A stretch of 64,000 bases of DNA. It comes from Erysipelotrichaceae bacterium (GTDB lineage Bacteria > Bacillota_I > Bacilli_A > Erysipelotrichales > Erysipelotrichaceae). Below, in pieces: positions 34,173 through 43,523 of the stretch (positions are counted from its first letter, which is position 1; each line of letters begins with the position of its first letter). The stretch lies in the NCBI GenBank assembly GCA_017550145.1, contig JAFZQG010000004.1, positions 1 through 64,000 on the forward strand. The letters are read 5' to 3'. The notes under the pieces are model-generated. The model worked only from the letters and a program-made list of their open reading frames with translations, was not told where the DNA came from and made no database searches. Both the position numbers and the translations under genes were made by a program.

Positions 34173-36416
34173 TTAATCACGGGTAATGGCACCCATACTC
34201 TTAAGCTGCTGCTTGCGCTCATACATCAGATTATCAGCCTTCGTGAAGACCGCATGGAAGGTATTGTCGGTTACCGGATCAAAATCGGCCATGCCTAAAG
34301 AAGCCACGACCTTACCGGTACCGAGATTGCTTTCGATTTCTTCGTTGATGGCTCTCATGATTTCGTGACGGTTATCAAAATCACTTCCCTGCAAGACAAC
34401 CGCAAATTCATCACCGCCGATCCTGTAGACCGGAGAATGTTTATAGTATTCACAGATCAGATCGCTGGCTGCCCTTATATAGTTATCACCGGCCTTGTGA
34501 CCCAGAGTATCATTTATATATTTCAGGCCGTTGACATCACAGACCACTACTGCAAAGTCCTTAGCTTCACCTTTATAGATCGTCTCCGCAATTTCTCTTT
34601 CCTGCTCGACATAGGCATGCTTACTCTTGACGCCTGTCAGAGGATCCTTATACGCAACCTCATAAGCTTTATCTCTTTCGCTGGTTGCCTTATTTTCCCA
34701 TTTCCTTAAAGAGAAGTGATTTATCAGCATCGCCGTAAGACCCATCGTAAATAATCCGATAACGATCAGACTGTTGATAGTATTGGACCTTCTGATCTCA
34801 CTCATCATCTTTGAGATGAAGGTATTCTCATCAAGTGCGAGAATACTCGGATCGGCTGTTCCGTTATAGTAACTGCTGATCGTCTCGATCGTCGAACTTG
34901 CCAGCTGATCTTCCATGCGTCCAGACCAGATCATCGTCATCATGATGATCAGAGCCAGAATGGAGATCCAGACAATAATCGCCTTACCGAAACGGCGGGC
35001 ATGGTCTTTCGCAATAACCCTTCGGAAATAGAAGAAGCCCAGGATCGACCAGATGATTACCAGAATATATGTCTCGGTAGCCAGCGTATCATTTGTGAAC
35101 AGATTCGGGAACAGCAGATAGATCGCAAAAATGATCATCACCGCAAAGACAAATCCGCCGGTAAATATCTCTTTTTTATCTCCTGTACCACGGGCTGTTT
35201 TATAGGCTGCAGCAGCCACAAATCCATAGACGACCGTTGATCCCAAGGTCGTAATATCGACGATCCAGCCGATCGTGGTACGTCCCAAAAACGGAATTAT
35301 AAGTGAAAGTGCTGCTACCAGCAGCATCGCATTGGCCGGTATGTCTTTTTCATTAAGCTGGGCAAATCTTTCCGGTAAGATACCATCACGGGATACCGCG
35401 TAGAAGAGTCTGCTCAGAGCTCTGAGATTACCGATCAGACTGGTCAAGACCAGTGCCAGCAGACAGGCCATCAGTATATGAATACCCGTACTGCCCATAT
35501 AGTAATCAGCTGCATAGAATGCCGGTAAACCTTCAATACTGCTGAATTCATTCAGTCTGCTTATATAATCCAGCCAGCTTGAACAGCCTGCCGGATAAGC
35601 CGAAACGCTTAACAGTATGACAAACAGATATAAAGCCGTTGTGGTAATAACTGCAGCGAAAAGGATCTTATATAAGCTGGAAATTCTGAAATTATATTCT
35701 TCCGAAGAATGGGTAATATTCTCAAAACCGATGAATGCCCACGGCGAGATCATCGTGATATGGATGATCTGAGAAATCGGTAATCTGTCCGGAATAAACG
35801 AGGGGTCATAAATAAAGGATGTCGATCCGTGTTTAAGCATTGCCACCAGGAAACAGGCAGAGATACCGATCGTAAAAATCAGTACAAAAACGATCATGAC
35901 CTGAGCAGCCGCTTCCTTGGATTTGATACAGAGATAGGTGGCAGTCAGGATCGCAAACAAAGTCAATAATGTTTCGCCCAGATAGACATCATATCCGAAA
36001 ACGGTATACAGATAACCAAAACGGAAAGCGTTGTTCAGGAAGTAGCGGGCAAATAACGGCAGACTCGTCGCATTGGCCCAGAACATGGATATATAAGTCA
36101 GAGAAAGAAACCATGACACAAGAAAAGCTCTGTCGTAACCGAAAACATTCTTGGTGTAGGTATAGACACCGCCCGCATCAGGATAACGGTTGGCCATATA
36201 GTGGAAGTTGCGTGCTGCCAGCAGCATGATCGCTCCTCCAATCAAGAGACCGCATATCGAACCCAACGGTCCGGCTTGTGAAAGATAGTCGGAACTGGTC
36301 ACCACCAGGGATCCCCAGCCGACACTCGTGCCGACCGCCAGAGCCCAGGCTGCCATCGGTGACAGATACGGTTTCAGACTCTTAAAGCTGATTTCTGCAG
36401 ATTTTTTCTCTGACAT
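34173..36416 (-). CDS. APC amino-acid permease fused to a GGDEF domain
   Basis: 747 residues. Residues about 15-480 form a full APC-type permease with about 12 helices, including GTSVGWGSLVVTSSDYL and the typical PDAGGVYTYTKNVFG. A linker with two more membrane helices follows (about 480-575). The GGDEF domain (about 590-740) has IGGDEF at 666-671 and DVNGLKYINDTLGHKAGD, so it should be an active diguanylate cyclase. Transport or binding of an amino acid may directly set cyclic-di-GMP synthesis. The downstream response regulator carries the opposing EAL activity, 17 bp later. No stop or frameshift separates the two halves. Confidence 0.9.
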   Translation of the reverse strand: MSEKKSAEISFKSLKPYLSPMAAWALAVGTSVGWGSLVVTSSDYLSQAGPLGSICGLLIGGAIMLLAARNFHYMANRYPDAGGVYTYTKNVFGYDRAFLVSWFLSLTYISMFWANATSLPLFARYFLNNAFRFGYLYTVFGYDVYLGETLLTLFAILTATYLCIKSKEAAAQVMIVFVLIFTIGISACFLVAMLKHGSTSFIYDPSFIPDRLPISQIIHITMISPWAFIGFENITHSSEEYNFRISSLYKILFAAVITTTALYLFVILLSVSAYPAGCSSWLDYISRLNEFSSIEGLPAFYAADYYMGSTGIHILMACLLALVLTSLIGNLRALSRLFYAVSRDGILPERFAQLNEKDIPANAMLLVAALSLIIPFLGRTTIGWIVDITTLGSTVVYGFVAAAAYKTARGTGDKKEIFTGGFVFAVMIIFAIYLLFPNLFTNDTLATETYILVIIWSILGFFYFRRVIAKDHARRFGKAIIVWISILALIIMMTMIWSGRMEDQLASSTIETISSYYNGTADPSILALDENTFISKMMSEIRRSNTINSLIVIGLFTMGLTAMLINHFSLRKWENKATSERDKAYEVAYKDPLTGVKSKHAYVEQEREIAETIYKGEAKDFAVVVCDVNGLKYINDTLGHKAGDNYIRAASDLICEYYKHSPVYRIGGDEFAVVLQGSDFDNRHEIMRAINEEIESNLGTGKVVASLGMADFDPVTDNTFHAVFTKADNLMYERKQQLKSMGAITRD

Positions 36417-36495
36417 AATTAATACCTTTGTTTCAAATTATTACTATAAAATAGCTAATATAATTTTATCACCAGAGTATATTTCCCTAATATAA

Positions 36496-36518
36496 AAAGG
36501 AAACCTGATGTTTCCTTT
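36496..36518 (-). terminator. Terminator after the second zinc-ribbon-type paralogue
   Basis: Stem AAAGGAAAC / GTTTCCTTT with a 5-nt loop; minus-strand continuation TTATATTAG after T-rich bases. It lies 32 nt past the stop. Confidence 0.7.
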
Positions 36519-36550
36519 ATAAGTGGAATTCTCTTCTTCAGAGACATTCA

Positions 36551-37705
36551 TTATTTCTTCAGCTCTTTCCAGTTGAGACTGTTCAGATCGCTCTGATCGA
36601 GTGCATTACCCGAAACACCGTAGACATCGCCATACTGGTTCTGATAGACGTGATCTGCTGTTACACTCACATCCACATTGTTTCCGTAACTTGTCGTATA
36701 GGTGTTGACACCCATGGTAGCCTGCGAACGGGCTTCAGATATCCTTGAATCGGAAGCCATCTTCTGATTCCAGGAGTCCATGATCATATCGGACATGGCA
36801 GCCGAGTTTTGTGCCAGAGTCTGGTTAAGGCGCTGCCGGTTGTACTGCAGTTCCATCTGTTTCTGCAAAGCGATCTGCTGATACTGTGCAGCTTCCTGAG
36901 CCATATTGCCCATCTTTCTGCTTAGAAGATCGGCTTCCAGCTGATAGAGTGACGGATCAGGGATCAGTGTACTTATCCAGGTCATGAAGACCGGTAAAGC
37001 TTCTTCTTCATATTCGTTGTAGTAGATACAGAAATAGGAACGAGCTTGGCCATACATGATGTCATCGACGTGTTTACCTTTGCCGAAAGGCTGATTGCCT
37101 TTACTCATCTTATCGGAAAGCTTATCCAGAGCCGATGGTGTGAAATCCAGTTCCGCTCCTTCGTAGTCCATACCGGCTAAGACCGTGATGTCTCTTTTTT
37201 CGATCTTGCCCGCATACTTATACAGAATGCTTCCATAACGGCTGTTTAAGATGACCGGGGTGACACCGATGAAAGTCGCATAGTTATCGATATCGCGTCT
37301 TAACTCATTGGCTGCCGCCTGCGGATTCTTGGAGAAATAGGTAGGTGGTGTGGCCTTCGCGTTTACGATCAGCTTGCCTCCCGCAAACCTTTCAGCCTCT
37401 TTCTGCAGATAATCTTCTATTTCCATATATTTCTGATAGCCGTTCTTGGTGTCATAGGCGGTAAAATGTTTCATGCCTTTTAAAGCAAGATTCTTCAGTT
37501 CATGGAAGAGTTCCTTGGAATATGAAGACATATAGATGCCGTGATGCGGTGCTCTTGCGGAAACCTTGCACAGGAATGGCACCATTTCGGATTGCCAGTA
37601 CTGATCATAGACTGCATCAGGTTCATAGTCTGATGGCATATTGGCGCTGGCGATCTTTATTCCTTCTTTGGAAATATATTGATATTTATTGTATGTCTGA
37701 GTCAT
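36551..37705 (-). CDS. Paralogue of the 1546-3045 protein, without zinc ribbon
   Basis: 384 residues. It starts directly in the region that follows the zinc ribbon of its paralogue (GIKIASANMPSDYEPDAVYD... against GIAIASAIVPESYELEAKYN...). The two share the SEMVPF block, the AGMDYEGAEL block, a Gln-rich probable coiled coil (about 270-310), and the C-terminus DVYGVSGNALDQS. The Lys/Glu-rich insert of the longer copy is absent. Function unknown. A GAGGAGA site precedes the ATG. Confidence 0.8.
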   Translation of the reverse strand: MTQTYNKYQYISKEGIKIASANMPSDYEPDAVYDQYWQSEMVPFLCKVSARAPHHGIYMSSYSKELFHELKNLALKGMKHFTAYDTKNGYQKYMEIEDYLQKEAERFAGGKLIVNAKATPPTYFSKNPQAAANELRRDIDNYATFIGVTPVILNSRYGSILYKYAGKIEKRDITVLAGMDYEGAELDFTPSALDKLSDKMSKGNQPFGKGKHVDDIMYGQARSYFCIYYNEYEEEALPVFMTWISTLIPDPSLYQLEADLLSRKMGNMAQEAAQYQQIALQKQMELQYNRQRLNQTLAQNSAAMSDMIMDSWNQKMASDSRISEARSQATMGVNTYTTSYGNNVDVSVTADHVYQNQYGDVYGVSGNALDQSDLNSLNWKELKK

Positions 37706-37736
37706 GGGTATTTCTCCTCTGACTTAATTATATAAA

Positions 37737-37768
37737 AAACCGTGCCTATTCTTCATCAGACACGGTTT
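37737..37768 (-). terminator. Terminator straddling the stop of the LTA-synthase-like gene
   Basis: Stem AAACCGTG (37737-37744) / CACGGTTT (37761-37768), with the TAG stop inside the loop; on the minus strand the stem continues into TTTTTTATA. Confidence 0.75.
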
Positions 37769-39854
37769 CTTCATCATTAATGATATCGATCATACTCGGT
37801 TTCTCTTTCGTGTTTTCAGACACAAAGCGATAGAAATCCGATTCTTCGATCTCGATCGACATCGCATATCTGTTTTTGACGATGTTGATCATATTTTCCA
37901 GATACGCATTGAGACGGTCTTCATCATATTCATCGGTATCGATAAGCCAGATGGTCTCGCCTGTCGCAAAATTATACTTCACATAATCGGTAACGAAACT
38001 CTTATTGTAGAACTGCGCAATATGATTGCCGTTGCCGAAGATGTCGGTGCCCGCATAGAGACGGGAATCATAGGAGATGTTGAAGAGGTTTAAGACTGTC
38101 GGCAGGATATCCACATTGCAGCACGGGGTATCTACTACAATGTTTTCCTCAAGACCCGCATTATAGATAATACAGGTCGACTTGAAACTGCCGAAGTCAT
38201 TATCGATATCTTCACCGGTAATACTCTTATAACCTGCGTCAGTCAGATAGTAAGGGTAATGATCACCGGTCAGTACGATCACAGTATTTTCTAACTTGCC
38301 TGCTTCTTCCAGTCTTTCCAGCAGATAAGTCATGGCCTTTTCCAGTTCGTAGTTGGCAGAGAGATATCCGGTTGCGCTGATCGCATAGGAACTGTCGACC
38401 ATGGAAGTTATGGTATTCAGATTACGGTAAACCATGACATTATCGCTCGTGTAGTTTCCATGACCTGAGAAAGTCATGTAGTAGGTAATGAAACGGTCGT
38501 CATTGATATAATCATCGATCGACTGTTCCATCATCTCAAGATCGGATGAAGGCCACGAGGTCGTAAAGGTCATGCCGTCATTCATGAACTTGCAGGTAAA
38601 GCCCATGTTCGGTAAAGTCTCATTACGTCCGTAATAGGCACCTAAGTAGTTGTGGTAGGCTCTGCTTTGTAAGCCTTCCGCTTCATTGAACATGTTGCCT
38701 AATGCCAGAGACATATCCTTATTTATAGACTGTCCCATCGTACCGGTCAGATTACCCATGTTGGTATTCTGTCTGGCAACATCAGGCCATAAACCGGTCA
38801 GGAACGCATATTCACCATTAGTGGTAACGTTCTTGAAAGAGTTGTAGTAATTGTTTAAAACGATACCGTTATTGGCCAGTTTGTATAGCGTCGGGGTTAT
38901 TTCCGGATCGATAGCCATTGAAGAGAACGATTCGGCACAGATATATATAAGGTTATAGCCTTCGAATAATCCTGTGTATTCATTCTTTTCGCTTGGTGAA
39001 ACATTACTCAGATATTCACATAAGGCAACGATCGTCGGATCATCAGTCAGTTCTTTGAGTTCGTTGAAATCGATGTTCTCATTGACGTTATAAGAAACGA
39101 CTTCACTTTTTTCTTCCTCAACAGTTTCTTCTTCAATCTTCGTTTCGGTTTCAGCCTGTAAGACCATCGTCGTATCACTCGTACCAAAGAAGGTATAGCG
39201 TAATTCGACTAAAAAGTTGGAGATGATGCCGAGCTTGTTTGAAGCGGTATCGGTATCGATATAGCGGCTGTGATATGCGCCATAAGCCGTATGATCAGCT
39301 GTTCCGCTAAGCGGCAGTGCAAACACGATCAGTGACCACATCGCAAACGCCACAAGAACATTGCTCAGACGGTCAGTCAGGCGGTAGTGTTCCATAGCCA
39401 GATGATTACTGAAAGTCAGAACCAGTTCCAGAATGATCGGTAATTCAAAGATAATGATCATACCGATATTCTCTTTGATCGTTGCGACTAAGCTCCAACC
39501 GAAGTTACTTACCGCGCTCTTTCCCACGCCCATCATCGAAGCGGAGAAAAGCGAACCGAAAGTCTTGTAGTACATATAATCAGTCAGATAGAAAAGCGAA
39601 ACCGCAAACAGGACGATAATGCTGATAAACGAGTTCAGCTTGTTCTTTCTGGCAAACCAGCCGTTCAGCGCATTCAGCATAAAAGCTACCGGAATCAGGA
39701 ACAGGAAGTTCCAGATCGTGAAACCTTTGAATGAAGAATGAAGCTGATAATAAAGAAGCAGTTCCCAGTATAAAAGCACAAGAAAATGACCCAGCAGATC
39801 TTTCAGGGTCTTCTCTATCTTTTCACTTTTAACCAGTTTCAAAAGTGCTTCCAT
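37746..39854 (-). CDS. LTA-synthase-like phosphoglycerol transferase (sulfatase fold)
   Basis: 702 residues. Five or so membrane helices in the first 190 residues, a Glu-rich stretch (about 235-255), then an extracellular alkaline-phosphatase/sulfatase domain. AESFSSMAID (E308) and TTNGEYAFLTG (T344/T345, likely nucleophile) form the manganese site; SGHGNY and TGDHYPY give further ligands. It probably polymerises glycerol phosphate from phosphatidylglycerol onto a lipid anchor. A second LTA-type protein is not in the window. Two cre-like sites upstream suggest carbon-source control. A TAAAAT box ends 9 nt before the ATG and no ribosome site is visible. Confidence 0.88.
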   Translation of the reverse strand: MEALLKLVKSEKIEKTLKDLLGHFLVLLYWELLLYYQLHSSFKGFTIWNFLFLIPVAFMLNALNGWFARKNKLNSFISIIVLFAVSLFYLTDYMYYKTFGSLFSASMMGVGKSAVSNFGWSLVATIKENIGMIIIFELPIILELVLTFSNHLAMEHYRLTDRLSNVLVAFAMWSLIVFALPLSGTADHTAYGAYHSRYIDTDTASNKLGIISNFLVELRYTFFGTSDTTMVLQAETETKIEEETVEEEKSEVVSYNVNENIDFNELKELTDDPTIVALCEYLSNVSPSEKNEYTGLFEGYNLIYICAESFSSMAIDPEITPTLYKLANNGIVLNNYYNSFKNVTTNGEYAFLTGLWPDVARQNTNMGNLTGTMGQSINKDMSLALGNMFNEAEGLQSRAYHNYLGAYYGRNETLPNMGFTCKFMNDGMTFTTSWPSSDLEMMEQSIDDYINDDRFITYYMTFSGHGNYTSDNVMVYRNLNTITSMVDSSYAISATGYLSANYELEKAMTYLLERLEEAGKLENTVIVLTGDHYPYYLTDAGYKSITGEDIDNDFGSFKSTCIIYNAGLEENIVVDTPCCNVDILPTVLNLFNISYDSRLYAGTDIFGNGNHIAQFYNKSFVTDYVKYNFATGETIWLIDTDEYDEDRLNAYLENMINIVKNRYAMSIEIEESDFYRFVSENTKEKPSMIDIINDEETVSDEE

Positions 39855-39886
39855 AGAAATAAGATTTTAGCACTTTTTATCCTTAT

Positions 39887-39901
39887 TAGTAAGCGCAAAC
39901 C
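39887..39901. promoter_or_regulatory. cre-like site 1 upstream of the LTA-synthase-like gene
   Basis: TAGTAAGCGCAAACC shares GTAAGCGCAAAC with site 2 and differs from the CcpA consensus WTGNAARCGNWWWCA at two positions. It covers the expected -35 region of the promoter. Confidence 0.45.
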
Positions 39902-39925
39902 AACGAAAAAAACTATATTTTTCAA

Positions 39926-39940
39926 ATGTAAGCGCAAACA
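39926..39940. promoter_or_regulatory. cre-like site 2 upstream of the LTA-synthase-like gene
   Basis: ATGTAAGCGCAAACA matches the cre consensus WTGNAARCGNWWWCA at every position. It lies 39 bp from site 1, upstream of the -10, in the gap between this gene and the methyltransferase gene. Confidence 0.6.
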
Positions 39941-39957
39941 TCATTTGTTTTCTTTAT

Positions 39958-40809
39958 TTAAGCAGATCCTTTTTCCTGAAATTCGATCTTAACGATCTTC
40001 ATTCTGACGATATGATCACAGAACCGGATCATCGCTTTATGAAACAGACTCAGTTCATTTATGATGTCACGGTACCCGCGCATATAGCTTCTGGCACTGA
40101 TCTTTTTAAAGCTGCCGTTCCACTTCTCTATTTCCTTTTCATCTTCCAGAGAAAACAATGCATCGACATTACTGATACCGGCTTCCTTCAACCAGGTCTT
40201 TCTCATCATCCGGGCACCGGTTTTGTTGCAACTGTCAAACACCAGTACGCCTCCCGGAAACTGCTCAGACATATCTTCGATCAGTTTCTGTATTTCTTCC
40301 TTCTTCAGATAATAGAAGACACCGGCCGCAAAAAAGATCACTCCCTTGCTGCCATCGATCTTTTCAAACCAAGAGCGATCACAAAGATCACAGGCGATAT
40401 TTGTTTCTCTTTCTGAACTGCCGATTATCTCATTCCTTATTTCGATCACATCCGGAAGATCGATGTTGTAGCCTTTACATGATCCGTTATCGACTTTCTG
40501 AAACGTATCATCAAGACCGCATCCCAGATTGACTACTGCGGCATAAGGATATCTGTTAAGATAATCCTTTATTTCATAAATCAGATCATAATGACGCTGA
40601 GCTACCTCCAGCGCACCGAAAAGACCGGCCTTAGATTTCATGACTTTTTCTTTGGATGCAAAATCGTAATCCAGACTTTCACAGATCGATTCAGCTTCCT
40701 TATCCTCAAACAGCGATGGATAATTATCGACACAGACTTTTCTGGCATATAACGGAATGATCAGCGTTTCCTGTACGGTGTTTTTCTCAATGTGATATTT
40801 CTTATCCAT
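39958..40809 (-). CDS. LCM/PpmA-like SAM-dependent methyltransferase
   Basis: 283 residues. AAVVNLGCGLDDTF (about 90-103) is the SAM motif I of leucine-carboxyl-methyltransferase-like enzymes, and VIFFAAGVFYYL (about 155-166) the second. Family members O-methylate polyketides or carboxyl groups; the substrate here is unknown. A promoter TAGAAT and GGAG ribosome site precede the ATG. It reads in the same direction as the LTA-synthase-like gene, 103 bp upstream of it. Confidence 0.82.
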   Translation of the reverse strand: MDKKYHIEKNTVQETLIIPLYARKVCVDNYPSLFEDKEAESICESLDYDFASKEKVMKSKAGLFGALEVAQRHYDLIYEIKDYLNRYPYAAVVNLGCGLDDTFQKVDNGSCKGYNIDLPDVIEIRNEIIGSSERETNIACDLCDRSWFEKIDGSKGVIFFAAGVFYYLKKEEIQKLIEDMSEQFPGGVLVFDSCNKTGARMMRKTWLKEAGISNVDALFSLEDEKEIEKWNGSFKKISARSYMRGYRDIINELSLFHKAMIRFCDHIVRMKIVKIEFQEKGSA

Positions 40810-40861
40810 AAACAGATCTCCACATCTATTCTATCACTTATAGTTAGCATAAGCTAACCTT

Positions 40862-40890
40862 TTGTATACATTACGATTTATCTGTATCAT
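40862..40890 (+). promoter_or_regulatory. Promoter giving a leaderless start for the lipoprotein gene
   Basis: TTGTAT (40862-40867), 17 bp, TATCAT (40885-40890), then 6 nt and ATG at 40897. No Shine-Dalgarno fits. Confidence 0.65.
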
Positions 40891-40896
40891 TAAATC

Positions 40897-41661
40897 ATGA
40901 AGAAACTTCTCTTAGTAATAATTATCCTGATCTTATTTACGGGCTGTCAGAATAAAGAAGAACCGGGAAAGGAAGAATATATGGAAAGACTGTCTTTTGA
41001 AGGAAGAAACTTTATGTTCAATCTGGATTTCTCCGATGGAACGGAATTTGAATGGTACGCGATATATAAGACACCCAATGTAGAAATCGATAAGAACGAA
41101 ATAAAAGTCATACGCACCGATCCTGCCTCTTCCGGCGGTGAAGGCATGTATCATTTCGAAGGTCATGTGAGTGATGATGAAGACGGACTGCTGATCTTGA
41201 AATATGCCCGCCCGTGGGAAGGTGACGGAGACTATCAGACTTATCAGATAAAATCACAGAATGGCGAAATAAAAGAGATAAATGACAAGACTGAATATAT
41301 CTATTCCGATTTTGAATTCATCAGATCAGTCAACGGCGGTATCTATTTCCATCTGCCGAATACCTGGGACTATGAGGAATATGAAAACGGAGAAGAACGC
41401 GGTTATTCTATAAAACCCGATGGCGAAGAATCCTATCTTGAACTATTCCATGTACCGGCTGTTGAACTTGATACCTCTTCACTTAAAGAAGAAAAACTGT
41501 ATATCGAAGAAAAAGAATTTACGATGTACACAAAAGAAGATGATGAGAGTTTCCTCTTCATCTGCAATGCCGATAATAACTGTCTGAAAAGTAATGGTGC
41601 CATCTACTGGAAGGAATACTTCCCGGACATCATCAAGATTCTCAACTGTGTAAATTACTGA
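40897..41661 (+). CDS. Lipoprotein of unknown function
   Basis: 254 residues. Signal peptide MKKLLLVIIILILFTGC with lipobox LFTGC; C17 would be lipidated, so it sits on the outer face of the membrane. The mature part is acidic and predicted beta-rich, with repeated Glu/Asp/Tyr runs and no domain I recognise. It ends in a strong terminator and faces the unknown gene 41712-43385 tail to tail. Confidence 0.8.
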   Translation: MKKLLLVIIILILFTGCQNKEEPGKEEYMERLSFEGRNFMFNLDFSDGTEFEWYAIYKTPNVEIDKNEIKVIRTDPASSGGEGMYHFEGHVSDDEDGLLILKYARPWEGDGDYQTYQIKSQNGEIKEINDKTEYIYSDFEFIRSVNGGIYFHLPNTWDYEEYENGEERGYSIKPDGEESYLELFHVPAVELDTSSLKEEKLYIEEKEFTMYTKEDDESFLFICNADNNCLKSNGAIYWKEYFPDIIKILNCVNY

Positions 41662-41688
41662 AAAATCTCCTGAACAGGAGATTTTTCA
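41659..41688. terminator. Bidirectional terminator
   Basis: Perfect 14-bp stem TGAAAAATCTCCTG / CAGGAGATTTTTCA separated by AA, overlapping the lipoprotein stop. It can serve both converging genes. Confidence 0.85.
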
Positions 41689-41711
41689 TATCATATTCAC
41701 TCTTTTGTCTG

Positions 41712-43385
41712 TTAATGAATCAGGTTGTTTTCCTGCATGTCTGCAAAACCATTAACCATTGCGCGATAGATGTTATCGAGCTCATCATCTCCTATTATCG
41801 GATCATACTCCAGATTGTAAACATCGAACAATTCACACAGTGTTTCTTCTGTAAAATCGTTATTAAACGTCAGGGATGATGGCTTGAGGTCGTGTTTTTC
41901 CAGAATCTTAACAATCCTGAAACCAATACCGGACATCTCGCTTTCCGTTGCCAGATCATATCCAACAATCAATTCTGTTTTCTGATCATAAATAATTGTC
42001 AGATAAGAAACCTGTTTCTCACTTAATGTCGGAATGGCATAGATACCGATACTTATGTCTCTTCTGTTTTTCGCGGTTATTGAAAGATCACCGATCCTGC
42101 TGACTTTAAATGGAAGAACGGGATCTCCTAATTCAAGATATGTATATTCACCGATAGAGAATCTGTCTTCCTCAAGATAAAACTGAACGATATGGAAAAG
42201 ATCGCCTTCAATGCATCGTTCACCGACGGTTTCTTTCATTTCATCATATATTATCAACAGTGACTCCAGAACAGCACCGATCATATCACGCTGTTTCTTA
42301 CCAGGAATAAGAGGTCCTTTCAACCGGTCTAAACTGAAAATCAACGGAGCTTCCGGAAGTTTTTCTCTCTTGAGGGTTTCTTTCAGTTCAGGGGTCATGA
42401 AGCCTTCGGGATCATCTAAGGCGGCTTCACAGTAGCTCACTCTGGCAGGCAGATCAGGATATGAACCTTCTTCGGCACTCATAAAATGATAATTGTATTC
42501 CATATCCTTTCTGTCACCGTAAATAATGACGTTGCGGTCACTATTGTAATATCCCAGCAGCTGAACAAAAATCTCTTTATTATTGATATACAGTTCCAGC
42601 AGATTGTCAGAACAGAATTTTTCAAAGATTCCGGTATCTTTAAGTTTCTTTGCCAGTTCGACACATTTTACATAAGAATAAGATCCGAACTTCTTCGGCC
42701 TGGCCGGTTTTTCCAGTCTGTTTCTTTCAAACTCGATAAATGATCCTATATCGTCGATTTTCTCACCTAGTTCTTTGAAAGAATAGCCATGTAAAATTCC
42801 GCGCGGTAAAGTTCCGCCGAATTCCATCATCAGTTCCTGCAGCTTTTCCCGGTCTATTTCTTCTCCGGTTTCTTTTTCCAGCAGGTCCATAAACTTCTCT
42901 TCATCAGACATGACATACTCTATCGCTACTGCCTGTTTGAACAGATCATTTCGATCAACATTTTCCTGACAGTTCAGGTTCATTATAAAATCTTTAAGTT
43001 CATCAAAAGCTTTATTGTTTTTCATATCAAAGATGTCGATATAATTCAGTATATCTTTCGGATTATCAAATACTTTTTCCAGACTTGAATAGTAGAATCC
43101 GGAAAGCTGTTCGTCTTTCAGCATTTTTTCCACTTCTTTTTCGTGATACATGGACACCAGTTCGTCTTTGGTAATACTGATCATTTCTGTTTTGACTAAG
43201 GCGTTTATCGTTCCGTAAATATCTGCTGTATAAAAACTCTCATATTCTTTCGGGAAATAGAAAGCGATTTTGTCTACAAGATCATCGATGTTGATCGGTC
43301 CGTAAACGGTCGTTAATGCAATAATGATATCCGCCATTTTTTTAAGCTGAGTTTTTGTTTTCTTTTCCAGAGAAAGATCTTTCAT
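41712..43385 (-). CDS. Protein of unknown function with probable winged-helix N-terminus
   Basis: 557 residues, cytosolic and acidic. Residues about 10-75 look like a winged helix (ITTVYGPINIDDLVDKI... GTINALVKTEMIS). The middle is helical; the C-terminal third is alpha/beta, containing LSEKQVSYLTIIYDQKTELIVGYDLATE, resembling uncharacterised DUF domains found in pRiA4b-like proteins. I cannot assign a role. GGAGAG precedes the ATG. Confidence 0.7.
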   Translation of the reverse strand: MKDLSLEKKTKTQLKKMADIIIALTTVYGPINIDDLVDKIAFYFPKEYESFYTADIYGTINALVKTEMISITKDELVSMYHEKEVEKMLKDEQLSGFYYSSLEKVFDNPKDILNYIDIFDMKNNKAFDELKDFIMNLNCQENVDRNDLFKQAVAIEYVMSDEEKFMDLLEKETGEEIDREKLQELMMEFGGTLPRGILHGYSFKELGEKIDDIGSFIEFERNRLEKPARPKKFGSYSYVKCVELAKKLKDTGIFEKFCSDNLLELYINNKEIFVQLLGYYNSDRNVIIYGDRKDMEYNYHFMSAEEGSYPDLPARVSYCEAALDDPEGFMTPELKETLKREKLPEAPLIFSLDRLKGPLIPGKKQRDMIGAVLESLLIIYDEMKETVGERCIEGDLFHIVQFYLEEDRFSIGEYTYLELGDPVLPFKVSRIGDLSITAKNRRDISIGIYAIPTLSEKQVSYLTIIYDQKTELIVGYDLATESEMSGIGFRIVKILEKHDLKPSSLTFNNDFTEETLCELFDVYNLEYDPIIGDDELDNIYRAMVNGFADMQENNLIH

Positions 43386-43523
43386 AGCTCTCCTTTCACC
43401 TTAAGGTGATCCTGAACAATATGTATATTATGCATCGTATATTATTGGTCTCTTCTATTTATTTATATTTTAATTTATTCTGAAAATCCAGCTCAAGTTC
43501 CTATACAATATATCTTGTCAGAT

